This document shows positions 55,196-64,000 of a stretch of 64,000 nt of DNA, one piece after another. The DNA comes from JALJPB01 sp034111045 (GTDB lineage: Bacteria; Pseudomonadota; Gammaproteobacteria; Enterobacterales; Alteromonadaceae): the NCBI GenBank assembly GCA_034111045.1, contig JAWUYA010000007.1:20191-84190 (forward strand), in the 5' to 3' direction. Positions within the stretch are counted from its first letter, which is position 1, and every line of letters starts with the position of its first letter. A program made the position numbers and the translations under genes. The notes under the pieces are model-generated. The model did not search any database. It saw only the letters and a list, made by a program, of their open reading frames with translations, and was not told the origin of the DNA.

Positions 55196-56662
55196 ATGTA
55201 CGGTCTAAAAGATAATCAACTGCTAAAACAATGTTCTTATATTAATGGTAGCTGGCATCCTAGTTTAACTGATGCAAATAGCGATATTGAAGTCACCAAT
55301 CCGGCAACCACCAAATTAGTTGCTACCGTCAGCAATGCAGGTATTACTGAAACAGAACTAGCTGTAAAAGCAGCTAAAAATGCGTTCAGAATGTGGTCAG
55401 CCAAATCGGCTAATGAACGAGCAACATTACTACGTAATTGGTTTAACCTCATAATGGAGAACCAACAAGACTTAGCCCGTATTTTAACCTTAGAACAAGG
55501 CAAACCTCTTGCTGAAGCTGAAGGTGAAATTGTCTATGGTGCCTCTTTTATTGAATGGTTTGCCGAGGAAGGTAAACGTGTTTACGGTGATACTATTCCT
55601 GCGCCATCAGGAGATACCCGTATTGTAGTGATCAAACAACCCATTGGCGTGGTTGCGGCAATCACCCCTTGGAATTTCCCTAATGCGATGATCGCTCGTA
55701 AAGCGTCGGCGGCTTTAGCCGCAGGTTGTACTTTTGTTGTTCGTCCGGCGACCCAAACCCCTTTGTCTGCTTTAGCAATGGCTGAACTTGCTGAGCGGGC
55801 AGGTATTCCTGCAGGGGTATTTAATGTGGTGGTTGGTGATGATGCTCGCGGTATGGGTAAGGTGTTAACTGAACATAAAGATATTGCAAAATTCACCTTT
55901 ACGGGTTCAACGCCTGTAGGTAAATCACTCATTAGCCAATGTGCGTCTACCGTTAAAAAAGTATCAATGGAATTAGGCGGTAATGCTCCCTTTATTGTAT
56001 TTGATGATGCTGACATTGATGCAGCTATTGCTGGTGCTATGGTCTCTAAATACCGTAATGCCGGACAAACCTGCGTTTGCACCAACCGCATTTTTGTTCA
56101 AGAAAGCGTATTAGACCAATTTACTGAAAAGTTAATTACCGCAGTTAGTGCACTAAGTATTGGCAATGGCTTAACAAAAGGTGTCACCGTTGGCCCAATG
56201 ATCAGCGCTAACGCTGTTAAAGAGGTGGCAAAACTGGTGACCGACTCAGTAGCCGCTGGTGCAAAAATTGTATTAGGGGGTAGGCAGGGGGAAAATGAAA
56301 ACTTTTATCTTCCTACTATTTTAACTGGCGTTACTAATGACATGCCGGTGGCGAGTTATGAGATTTTTGGCCCAATATCACCCATTATTTCATTTAAAGA
56401 TGAACCTCAAGTCATGGCTATGGCTAATGATACTGAATATGGCTTAGCGGCTTATTTTTATTCTCGAGACATTGGTCGTATTTGGCGAGTTGCCGAAGGT
56501 TTAGACTACGGTATGGTTGGCATTAACAAAGGGTTAATTTCAAATGCCGCCGCACCCTTTGGTGGTGTTAAACAATCAGGTAATGGAAGAGAAGGTTCTA
56601 AGTACGGCTTAGACGACTTCCTAGAAATTAAATATTTATGTATGGGCGGCTTAGATACCTAG
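55196..56662 (+). CDS. gabD: NAD(P)-dependent succinate-semialdehyde dehydrogenase
   Basis: A 488-residue aldehyde dehydrogenase with the GabD pattern: ITPWNFPNAMIARKASAALAAGCT, FTGSTPVGKSL, the general base Glu in SMELGGNAPFIVFDDADID, catalytic Cys293 in NAGQTCVCTNR, and FGGVKQSGNGREG near the end. It turns succinate semialdehyde into succinate. It stands alone; no GABA transaminase is adjacent. AATGAGGACA precedes the ATG. Confidence 0.92.
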   Translation: MYGLKDNQLLKQCSYINGSWHPSLTDANSDIEVTNPATTKLVATVSNAGITETELAVKAAKNAFRMWSAKSANERATLLRNWFNLIMENQQDLARILTLEQGKPLAEAEGEIVYGASFIEWFAEEGKRVYGDTIPAPSGDTRIVVIKQPIGVVAAITPWNFPNAMIARKASAALAAGCTFVVRPATQTPLSALAMAELAERAGIPAGVFNVVVGDDARGMGKVLTEHKDIAKFTFTGSTPVGKSLISQCASTVKKVSMELGGNAPFIVFDDADIDAAIAGAMVSKYRNAGQTCVCTNRIFVQESVLDQFTEKLITAVSALSIGNGLTKGVTVGPMISANAVKEVAKLVTDSVAAGAKIVLGGRQGENENFYLPTILTGVTNDMPVASYEIFGPISPIISFKDEPQVMAMANDTEYGLAAYFYSRDIGRIWRVAEGLDYGMVGINKGLISNAAAPFGGVKQSGNGREGSKYGLDDFLEIKYLCMGGLDT

Positions 56663-56754
56663 CTTAGAAAAAGAAGTATGAAGCAGTACCCCACGGCTAG
56701 AATTTGACTCTCTCCGCTCTGTTGAACTACAGTCATTCTAGCTGGCTGAGCTTT

Positions 56755-57264
56755 TTATTTAACGCCTTCAATAATATATTGACCACTAAAGGTTAATTGA
56801 ACGTCTATCGCTTTATCCGTTTTATTTTTCCAATACCAACCATGTGACCCTTCAAATGGCGCCGTAAAACTGCCTTTCATCGTATCAACAACCGCTATAG
56901 TATAAGATTCAAAATATCCTGACGTGTCTCCTTTTGGTTCTCCGTGAAGGTCAACATACACTTGACCTGTGTTGGTATGCCATTGATAGCTCACTTTTTC
57001 AAATTGCTTCATAGCCAGCTTATATTCAATACCTCGGCCAGCGGGTATAGTAATCAATACCGCGCCTTGATCATCCTCAGCTTTTATTACTGCAGTCGCT
57101 TTTGGCTGCTCATTAAATACGGTTAACCCTAATACGGTACCAACACCTGTGGGATCAATATTATATTCTGCAGGCAAAATAAATAATATCAACGCAAAAA
57201 TGGCAATCACCACCGAAATAATTGTCGCTTTGACTAACGAACGACTTTGTAAATTTTGTTCCAT
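56755..57264 (-). CDS. Transmembrane-anchored protein of unknown function
   Basis: A 169-residue protein with one N-terminal membrane helix (ATIISVVIAIFALILFILPAEY) and a periplasmic beta-rich domain with WHTNTGQVYVDLHGEP and PFEGSHGWYWKN. It resembles small anchor proteins found next to HupE/UreJ genes. It follows the HupE gene by 47 bases on the same strand. Confidence 0.75.
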   Translation of the reverse strand: MEQNLQSRSLVKATIISVVIAIFALILFILPAEYNIDPTGVGTVLGLTVFNEQPKATAVIKAEDDQGAVLITIPAGRGIEYKLAMKQFEKVSYQWHTNTGQVYVDLHGEPKGDTSGYFESYTIAVVDTMKGSFTAPFEGSHGWYWKNKTDKAIDVQLTFSGQYIIEGVK

Positions 57265-57311
57265 TTATATGACTCGCTTGCTGTTTGAATTGAACACGTC
57301 CTAAAAGATCA

Positions 57312-58010
57312 CTAACTAATAAAGTAGCCGGTTAACTGCATGCCGACTAACATAAACCCTGCACTCATTAATGCCGTATTAGTGGCGGTCGAAAATTGAT
57401 AAAATGATTGATATCTACGCCATACATTGATCACCAGTAAGATAAACATTAAGGCAAAAAACTGCCCTAATTCAACCCCCAGATTAAACGCAATTAAATT
57501 CGACACCATCCCCTCGGAGGGAAGGTTAAATTCTTGAATTTTGGTTGCCAGCCCGAAACCATGAAATAAACCAAATATTAGCACCACAGCCCTTAGGTTA
57601 GGTTGTGTTCCTAAATAACGTTTAAAGCCGCCTAGGTTATCAAACCCTTTATAAATAACTGACAAGCCGATAATGGCATCAATCAAATAGGCATTCACTT
57701 CAATATTAGCCAGCACGCCTGTCATTAACGTTATACTGTGACCTAGAGTAAACATACTCACGTAAAGCAACACATCTTTACTGCGATGTAAAAAGAATAA
57801 AACGCCAATCAAAAATAACAAATGATCATAGCCTGTGACCATATGTTTCGCGCCAATATACATAAAGGGGATCATTTTTACGCCACTGTTGTTGACTAAA
57901 AAATGTCGCGTGGTCTCATCTACACCATGGGCAAAAGTGTCAAATGACATCCATAGTATTAATATAAATGCTCCGATCAAAAAATTTGATAGGGTTAATC
58001 TTAAAATCAT
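57312..58010 (-). CDS. HupE/UreJ-family membrane protein
   Basis: A 232-residue polytopic protein with HMVTGYDHLLFLIGVLFFLHR, FTLGHSITL, FGLFHGFGLATKI and FNLGVELGQ, the conserved histidines and helices of the HupE/UreJ_2 family (proposed metal or hydrogenase-linked transporters). No hydrogenase or urease is nearby, so the cargo is unknown. Confidence 0.82.
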   Translation of the reverse strand: MILRLTLSNFLIGAFILILWMSFDTFAHGVDETTRHFLVNNSGVKMIPFMYIGAKHMVTGYDHLLFLIGVLFFLHRSKDVLLYVSMFTLGHSITLMTGVLANIEVNAYLIDAIIGLSVIYKGFDNLGGFKRYLGTQPNLRAVVLIFGLFHGFGLATKIQEFNLPSEGMVSNLIAFNLGVELGQFFALMFILLVINVWRRYQSFYQFSTATNTALMSAGFMLVGMQLTGYFIS

Positions 58011-58545
58011 CTAAGGCTGCTCCAACATTTCAGATAATGGTGTTAACAAACAGATTTTCATACTGCTTTTTCATTCGCTAGATTTCATATTATCTACTTT
58101 ACTATAAAACTGATGAGCCATAGCTTTAAAATTGAAAAAAGCTATAGTTGGATCCGAATAACAAAGTCAATATAGTGAACGATAAGCACTATTTAGCAGA
58201 AATCGAAGATCACAGCTTTCAATGCTCTACATATCGTCACCTCATTGATTCACCCCATTGATATTCAAACACTCCTTTCATTAATACTGAGTCATTGGCC
58301 CGATTAAATAGTGGTAAGCCAACTGCTGTATTTATAAACGCAGCAATCCTAATCAATAATATATACGTTTAATTTAAGTACAACGCCGATTTTGTTTCAT
58401 AAAAAACCGATTTTATCTTAACACTAAACAGAAAAATATCTTTATAGTAAATGAAAGCTTTTGGTCGATATAGCGATTTGAGTTTGATATAAACATATCA
58501 TTTTATTGGCTTACTAGGGATATTATTAAACAAGAGTTATATACG
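58011..58545. other. Intergenic region upstream of the Gfo/Idh/MocA gene
   Basis: About 535 bases between divergent genes; no supported gene. A weak hairpin (ATAGCTTT / AAAGCTAT, 58120-58145) and an inverted repeat GATAT-aaac-ATATC (near 58488-58501) are visible. Promoters and operators of both flanking operons are expected here. Confidence 0.5.
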
Positions 58546-59760
58546 ATGCGTAAAATTAGAATGGGTATGGTTGGCGGTGGCAAAGGCGCTTTTATCGGCG
58601 CTATTCATCGTATAGCCGCACAGTTAGATAATCAAATTGAGCTAGTTTGTGGCGCTTTTAGTTCCGATGCGGATAATGCAGTGGCATCTGGTAAAGCACT
58701 TTATTTAGACGAAGAACGGTGTTATCGATCTTATCAAGACATGTTCGCTAAAGAAGCAAAACTTGGTGATGATAAGCGCATGGACATGGTCGCTATTGTT
58801 ACTCCCAATCATTTACATTTTCCTGTGGCTAAAATGGCGCTTGAACATGGTTTTCATGTGATGTCGGATAAACCCGCAACCATAGACTTAGCACAAACCT
58901 TGGCGTTGCAAGGTATTATTGAACAAACAGGCTTATTGTATGGCTTAACCCATACTTATACTGGTTACCCTATGGTGAAAGAAGCGAAAGCACGTATTGA
59001 ACAAGGGCAATTAGGAAAAATTAAAAAAGTGGTTGTTGAATATCCACAAGGTTGGTTAGCCAATAAAAGTGACGAAGACAATAAACAAGCCGCATGGCGT
59101 TTGGACCCCAAAAAGTCAGGTATTAGTTGCTGCATCGGCGATATCGGTATTCACGCCGCTAACCTCGCAGAGTATGTGACCGGTCTTGCTATCACAGATA
59201 TTTGCGCTGATTTATCTAGCAGTGTTGCTGGGCGAGTGCTCGACGACGACAGCACAGTATTACTTCGTTTTAACTCTGGCGCACAAGGCACTTTACAGGC
59301 CAGTCAGATATCAGTGGGTGAAGAAAATTCCCTCAAGTTACGAGTGTATGGCGAAACAGCAAGTATTGAATGGTCGCAGCTTGAGCCCAACAGTCTGTGG
59401 ATGAAGTATTCGAATAAACCAAGTCACCTGATCCGCGCTGGTGTTGGTAAAATGGATGCGATAACCCAAGCCAACATGAGAACACCCGCAGGACATCCCG
59501 AAGGTTACTTAGAAGCTTTTGCCAATATTTATACCCAATTTTCATATCAAATACGCAATAGATTATTTACTGACACTAGCGACATTAATGAAGCGGCAAT
59601 GAAGGATGTACCCGGCATAGAGTCTGCTATTAGAGGCATGGCATTTATTGAGAATGTTGTGGCTGCAAGCCAGTCTGAATTGAAATGGCACAAATTTTCA
59701 TTAGAGCCGCAAAGCATAACTATACCCTCTAGTCATACCAACATACGAAATAAGGCATAA
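58546..59760 (+). CDS. Gfo/Idh/MocA-family oxidoreductase
   Basis: A 404-residue NAD(P)-dependent dehydrogenase. The Rossmann start is RMGMVGGGKGAFIGAIHR (dinucleotide site GxGGKG-like), and the active site has DKPATIDLAQTLALQ (Lys) and CIGDIGIHAANLAEYV (Asp and His). Such enzymes oxidise sugars, inositol or sugar acids. First gene of a plus-strand cluster with close spacing to the next two. Confidence 0.92.
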   Translation: MRKIRMGMVGGGKGAFIGAIHRIAAQLDNQIELVCGAFSSDADNAVASGKALYLDEERCYRSYQDMFAKEAKLGDDKRMDMVAIVTPNHLHFPVAKMALEHGFHVMSDKPATIDLAQTLALQGIIEQTGLLYGLTHTYTGYPMVKEAKARIEQGQLGKIKKVVVEYPQGWLANKSDEDNKQAAWRLDPKKSGISCCIGDIGIHAANLAEYVTGLAITDICADLSSSVAGRVLDDDSTVLLRFNSGAQGTLQASQISVGEENSLKLRVYGETASIEWSQLEPNSLWMKYSNKPSHLIRAGVGKMDAITQANMRTPAGHPEGYLEAFANIYTQFSYQIRNRLFTDTSDINEAAMKDVPGIESAIRGMAFIENVVAASQSELKWHKFSLEPQSITIPSSHTNIRNKA

Positions 59761-59770
59761 ATAAAATTTT

Positions 59771-60835
59771 ATGAACAAGCCAATGGAAAAAATTAAAGGC
59801 CCGGCTATTTTTCTTGCTCAATTTATAGCAGAAGAAGCACCATTTAATGATCTGCCTTCATTATGTCAGTGGGCAGCTAGTTTGGGTTACAAAGGTATTC
59901 AGTTGCCAACTGACCCAAGGCTTATCGACTTAGTTAAAGCAGCACAAAGTCAAAGTTATTGTGATGAAATAACTGCCATAGTAACTGATGCCGGATTAGA
60001 AATAACCGAGCTTTCGACCCATCTTCAAGGCCAATTAGTAGCAGTACATCCCGCTTATGATCAAATGTTTGATAGTTTTGCACCAAAAGAACTCCGTAAT
60101 AATCCAGCCGCGAGAACCCAATGGGCGATTGAACAATTAAAGTGTGCGGCCAAGGCTAGTGCTCGTCTGGGCTTAAAAGCCCATGCAACTTTTTCAGGGG
60201 CCTTGTTATGGCACACATTTTATCCTTGGCCACAACGACCTTTAGGTTTAGTTGAATTAGGCTTTGAAGAATTAGCTAATCGCTGGTTACCTATCCTTGA
60301 TGCCTTTGATGATGTGGGGGTTGATGTTTGTTATGAGTTGCATCCTGGAGAAGATTTACACGATGGTGCAAGCTTTGAACGTTTTCTTGAAGCAGTCAAT
60401 AACCATCCACGCGCTAATATTTTATATGACCCTAGCCACTTTGTGTTACAGCAACTCGACTACCTTGCCTTTATCGATTTATATCATCCACGTATTAAAG
60501 CTTTTCATGTTAAAGATGCTGAATTTAATCCTTCAGGTCGCAGTGGCGTTTATGGCGGCTATCAAGCTTGGCAAGATCGCCCAGGACGCTTTCGTTCTTT
60601 AGGTGATGGGCAAATTAATTTTAAAGCGATTTTTAGTAAACTTACTCAATATGGCTTTACTGGTTGGGCAGTGCTTGAATGGGAATGTTGTATAAAACAT
60701 CCCGAAAATGGTGCTAAAGAAGGAGCTAAATTTATTGCTGAACACATCATAAACCCAACAGATAAAGCGTTTGATGATTTTGCTGCGGTAGCCACGGATA
60801 ACAATCATAACAAACGCCTTTTAGGGCTAAAATAA
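59771..60835 (+). CDS. Sugar phosphate isomerase/epimerase family (xylose isomerase-like TIM barrel)
   Basis: A 354-residue TIM-barrel protein of the AP-endonuclease-2 superfamily. Likely metal ligands are the Glu in YELHPGED, Asp/His in LYDPSHFV, His in AFHVKDAE, and Glu in VLEWECC. Family members include epimerases, isomerases and 3-keto-glycoside eliminases. It follows the oxidoreductase by 10 bases. Confidence 0.88.
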   Translation: MNKPMEKIKGPAIFLAQFIAEEAPFNDLPSLCQWAASLGYKGIQLPTDPRLIDLVKAAQSQSYCDEITAIVTDAGLEITELSTHLQGQLVAVHPAYDQMFDSFAPKELRNNPAARTQWAIEQLKCAAKASARLGLKAHATFSGALLWHTFYPWPQRPLGLVELGFEELANRWLPILDAFDDVGVDVCYELHPGEDLHDGASFERFLEAVNNHPRANILYDPSHFVLQQLDYLAFIDLYHPRIKAFHVKDAEFNPSGRSGVYGGYQAWQDRPGRFRSLGDGQINFKAIFSKLTQYGFTGWAVLEWECCIKHPENGAKEGAKFIAEHIINPTDKAFDDFAAVATDNNHNKRLLGLK

Positions 60836-60846
60836 GGGAAAAGAAG

Positions 60847-62106
60847 ATGACAGCGATTAAATTAAGTAGCGAAAAAGCATCCTCACGAATATTTATTATT
60901 TGTTGTTTAGCTTTGCTAGTCACATCAATGACCTTCGCCATTCGTGCAGGAATTTTAAGTCAACTAGGCCAGGAATTTGCGTTGAATGATGGTCAATTGG
61001 GCTGGGTAAATGCGATGGCATTTCTTGGTTTCCCTGTTGCTATGATGATCGGCGGCGCTTTATATAATTCACTTGGCGCTAAAAAATTACTGCTAATTGC
61101 TTTTATCTTTCATTTAGCCGGACTATTGCTGACCATGTCAGCTGAAGGATTTTGGGGATTACTTATCTCAACTTTCTTTATTGGTTTTGCTAATGGTGCG
61201 GTAGAGGCTGGTTGTAATCCATTAATTGCAGAAACCTATCCAAATAATAAAACCACAATGTTAAACCGTTTTCATGTCTGGTTTCCCGGTGGCATAGTTA
61301 TTGGCGCTCTTATTTCAAAAGCGATGACTGATACAGGTTTAGGTTGGCAATTACAAATTGCGATAATGTTAATTCCTGCCTTTGTATATGGGGTGATGAC
61401 CTTAAAACAAGAATTTCCACAAGCCGTCGCGCTGCAAACGTCAACCCGTGATAATGTTAAAGCCTTATTTTCGCCACTGTTTATTTTTATGGCGATTTGC
61501 ATGACGTTGACTACCACAGCCGAATTAGGTACACAGCAATGGATTGAGCGAATTTTAGGCGCTTCAGGAGCATCCCCCATGTTTATTATGGCATTAATCA
61601 CCGGGTTAATGGCTGTGGGCCGTTACTTTGCAGGACCAGTTATTCATCGTTTAAACCCTGTTGGCGTATTGTTGTTTTCTGCTGTGGTCGCCACTATAGG
61701 TATCTATGCTATGAGCATTGCAACCGGTTCCATGGTTTATATTGCCGCCGTATTATTTGCGATAGGCGTAATGTACTTTTGGCCAACCATGGTTGGTTTT
61801 GTCGCTGAAAACATTCCAGAAAGTGGTGCCTTAGGTATGTCAATGATTGGCGGTGCAGGTATGTTTGCTTTAAGTTTATGGAACCCTGTTATTGGTAGTT
61901 GGATTGATAGCGCCCGAGAAAAAGCGACTGCTGCTGCGATTACCGGTGTTAATCCGGAATTAGTTGCCGGGCAAAGCGTACTCGCAAATCTTGCGTTATT
62001 CCCCGCAACACTGATTATTGCCTTCACACTTTTGTACATCTATATGAGTAAAAGAACGACTAGTAAAGCGAAATCATCAGCTGAAACAGTCACAGAGCTT
62101 AGTTAA
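60847..62106 (+). CDS. MFS sugar transporter
   Basis: A 419-residue transporter with twelve hydrophobic helices. MFS marks: MTFAIRAGILSQLGQEFALNDGQLGWVNAM and a symmetric second half from about residue 210. It resembles sugar or sugar-derivative symporters of the FucP/GlcP type. Co-transcribed with the two genes before it. Confidence 0.88.
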   Translation: MTAIKLSSEKASSRIFIICCLALLVTSMTFAIRAGILSQLGQEFALNDGQLGWVNAMAFLGFPVAMMIGGALYNSLGAKKLLLIAFIFHLAGLLLTMSAEGFWGLLISTFFIGFANGAVEAGCNPLIAETYPNNKTTMLNRFHVWFPGGIVIGALISKAMTDTGLGWQLQIAIMLIPAFVYGVMTLKQEFPQAVALQTSTRDNVKALFSPLFIFMAICMTLTTTAELGTQQWIERILGASGASPMFIMALITGLMAVGRYFAGPVIHRLNPVGVLLFSAVVATIGIYAMSIATGSMVYIAAVLFAIGVMYFWPTMVGFVAENIPESGALGMSMIGGAGMFALSLWNPVIGSWIDSAREKATAAAITGVNPELVAGQSVLANLALFPATLIIAFTLLYIYMSKRTTSKAKSSAETVTELS

Positions 62107-62173
62107 TATGTTATTTAGCACTGTAAATTAGATGTTAACGATAAAGAAATAGACAAAGGTAAAGGGAATTATT

Positions 62174-62824
62174 ATGAAAAATGATCAGACTTCAGCTAAT
62201 GTTCCGATTGCTGTAACGCCAAAACAAGAGCAAACAAGACGCTTATTTATAAAAGGACTTACCACCCTGCTTGGTGGTGCCGCGTTAGGCTCGCTGTTAA
62301 CGGGCAATGCCATTGCTGTTGCCATGGCTTATGTACCAAGTAGTAACCGTATATTAACTGATGGTAAAATTTTTAATAAAGCTGATCTCATACTACTTAA
62401 ACAAATTTGCGCCATTGTTATTCCTAACACTGACACCTTAGGTGCTGCTGAAGTTGATACCCATGGTTTTATTGACAATCAACTCTTTCATTGCCATACA
62501 AAAGGCGAACAAGAAAAAACACTGAAGTTGCTAACCTTGATTAATAATACCGCTAAAAAGTCTTTTTCTACCTTATTTGTTAAGTTAATCGATGAACAAC
62601 AATTTCAATTATTAACCGAGCTTGATCTGGGTGTAAAACGTTTTAATCAAACGCAACGTAACACTTTTAAAATGTTGAAAAATCTTATTTGTATCGGTTA
62701 TTACACTTCGGAAGTGGGGGCAACTCAAGAATTACGATATGACCCTTTACCAGGGGGGTTTAAAGGTTCTATTCCTTATAAAAAGTCTGATCCTTCATGG
62801 GCAACAAAAGGTTTGTTTTATTAG
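62174..62824 (+). CDS. Gluconate 2-dehydrogenase subunit 3 family protein
   Basis: A 216-residue protein with a Tat signal (TRRLFIKGLTTLLGGAALGSLL) and a helical domain with ILLKQICAIVIPNTDTLGAAEVDTHGFIDNQ, typical of the small subunit of gluconate 2-dehydrogenase and of glucoside 3-dehydrogenase. It helps the GMC flavoprotein subunit fold and reach the periplasm. The GMC gene begins 73 bases downstream. Confidence 0.9.
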   Translation: MKNDQTSANVPIAVTPKQEQTRRLFIKGLTTLLGGAALGSLLTGNAIAVAMAYVPSSNRILTDGKIFNKADLILLKQICAIVIPNTDTLGAAEVDTHGFIDNQLFHCHTKGEQEKTLKLLTLINNTAKKSFSTLFVKLIDEQQFQLLTELDLGVKRFNQTQRNTFKMLKNLICIGYYTSEVGATQELRYDPLPGGFKGSIPYKKSDPSWATKGLFY

Positions 62825-62897
62825 TAATGCCTAGTTGAGCGTTTAATGCAGTGCATGGAAATAACACCTTGGTCAGTTTATTGAAGATGAGATAATA

Positions 62898-64000
62898 ATG
62901 AAACAACAAGTATATATAAATAAAACCACGGAAATTTATGACGCAATTGTTATAGGCTCAGGTATCTCAGGTGGCTGGGCAGCAAAAGAGTTTTGTGAGC
63001 GTGGTCATAAAACGTTAATGATAGAACGCGGCCGAGTTGTAGAACATCGCAAAGATTATTTAGGTGAAAACAGCCCAATGTGGCAACAAGAGCATAGGGG
63101 CAGAGTTGACAATATTTTAGTTGACCAACAATATAATATACAAAAGCAATGTTACGCTTTTGGTAACACCACTAAGCACTTTTTTGGTAATGATAGAGAT
63201 TTACCTTACACCACTAAGAAAGGGACAGAATTTTCTTGGATCCGTGCGAATCAGTTAGGTGGAAAATCTTTGTTATGGCATCGACAAACCTATCGTTTAG
63301 GTGAATACGACTTTAATGCCAATAAACTTGATGGTCATGGTAACGATTGGCCTATTCGCAGTAAAGATATTGAAAAGTGGTATGCTCATGTTGAAATACA
63401 TGCAGGTATCAGCGGTTCTAAAGAGAACCTGCCCAATTTACCCGACAGTGAATTTTTACCTCCGTTTGAAATGACCGCACCTGAAAAAGAGATACAGAAA
63501 AAATTTGCCAAATTATACCCTGAACGACCGATGATTATGGGACGTACAGCTCATTTAACTCAACCGACAGAATTACATGTTTCACAAGGTCGAGTAAAGT
63601 GTCAAGCACGAAATGAGTGTCATGCCGGTTGCTCTTTTGGTGCTTATTTTTCTACCCAAAGTTCGACTTTACCTGCTGCTGCTAACACAGGAAACCTTCA
63701 TATTGCACCAAATAGCGTTGTACACAGCCTTATCTATGATGAAGTAAACAATCGAGTAAAAGGTGTACGGGTTATCGATAACGATGATTTAAGTGAACGA
63801 GAGTACTTTGCCAAAGTTGTTTTTGTTTGCGCATCAACTATTGGTTCAACACAAATATTAATGAACTCAGTCTCTAAAAAATTCCCTAATGGTATTGCCA
63901 ACAGCTCAGGTGTACTTGGTCATTATTTAATGGATCACAACTACAACTCAGTCGCTTCTGGCGACGTTGAAGGTTTTGAAGATGAGTATTATTCAGGACG
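62898..64000 (+). CDS. GMC-family oxidoreductase, partial (3' end outside window)
   Basis: The first 367 residues are visible. The FAD-binding start is DAIVIGSGISGGWAAKEF, and FSWIRANQLGGKSLLWH and CQARNECHAGCSFGAYFSTQSS (Cys-rich region) fit the large subunit of membrane-bound gluconate- or glucoside-dehydrogenases. There is no signal of its own, so it should be carried out with the upstream Tat subunit. The end and the catalytic His-Asn pair lie outside the window. Confidence 0.9.
   Translation, partial: MKQQVYINKTTEIYDAIVIGSGISGGWAAKEFCERGHKTLMIERGRVVEHRKDYLGENSPMWQQEHRGRVDNILVDQQYNIQKQCYAFGNTTKHFFGNDRDLPYTTKKGTEFSWIRANQLGGKSLLWHRQTYRLGEYDFNANKLDGHGNDWPIRSKDIEKWYAHVEIHAGISGSKENLPNLPDSEFLPPFEMTAPEKEIQKKFAKLYPERPMIMGRTAHLTQPTELHVSQGRVKCQARNECHAGCSFGAYFSTQSSTLPAAANTGNLHIAPNSVVHSLIYDEVNNRVKGVRVIDNDDLSEREYFAKVVFVCASTIGSTQILMNSVSKKFPNGIANSSGVLGHYLMDHNYNSVASGDVEGFEDEYYSG

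Overview
The window is about 64 kb of a low-GC gammaproteobacterial chromosome, most likely from a marine member of the Alteromonadales close to Colwellia or Thalassotalea. The evidence is gene content and order: a gsp operon divergent from hslR-hslO, an aa3-type cytochrome oxidase cluster, polA next to a small-RNA-like locus, slmA after coaBC, and frequent TTG or GTG starts in an AT-rich background. It is mostly core chromosome. I saw no transposase, phage, CRISPR array or tRNA gene.

Layout. 1-11.4 kb: a type II secretion operon gspCDEFGHIJKLMN on the minus strand, gspN cut by the window edge, with a 7-bp tandem repeat just before the first gene. 11.6-15.1 kb: hslR, hslO, a VOC protein, a DMT exporter and HU. 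15.5-16 kb: the RNase P RNA gene with promoter and terminator. 16-22.1 kb: a serine hydrolase, then a LysR regulator divergent from a beta-alanine type pathway (transaminase, methylmalonate/malonate semialdehyde dehydrogenase, bicupin). 22.4-30.9 kb: a fused Kdo transferase/Kdo kinase, a TetR regulator, coaD, mutM, rpmG, rpmB, radC, coaBC and slmA. 30.9-33.5 kb: a decay zone with a broken pepD, a stub of a response regulator and a relic of a DcaP-like porin, interrupted by one intact DksA/TraR-type gene. 33.6-40.3 kb: tex, greB, a DUF445 protein, a MATE exporter and a polysaccharide deacetylase.

40.3-49.4 kb: cytochrome c oxidase subunits and assembly factors (ctaC with two fused cytochrome c domains, ctaD, ctaG, ctaE, surf1, ctaA, ctaB, SCO). 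49.9-55 kb: lexA with an SOS box and a large adjoining inverted repeat, an arfA ribosome-rescue gene, a candidate small RNA and polA with two DnaA boxes upstream. 55.2-58 kb: a succinate-semialdehyde dehydrogenase, a membrane-anchored protein and a HupE/UreJ-like protein. 58.5-64 kb: a catabolic cluster (Gfo/Idh/MocA oxidoreductase, TIM-barrel isomerase-like enzyme, MFS transporter, Tat-exported gluconate 2-dehydrogenase subunit-3 family protein, GMC oxidoreductase cut by the window edge) that resembles pathways acting through 3-keto-glycosides.

The least ordinary points are the candidate small RNA downstream of polA, the WaaA-KdkA fusion, the clustered gene relics at 31-33.5 kb, the heptanucleotide repeat before gspC, and the possible 3-keto-glycoside cluster. 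Assignments rest on reading protein motifs and gene order. No database search was run.
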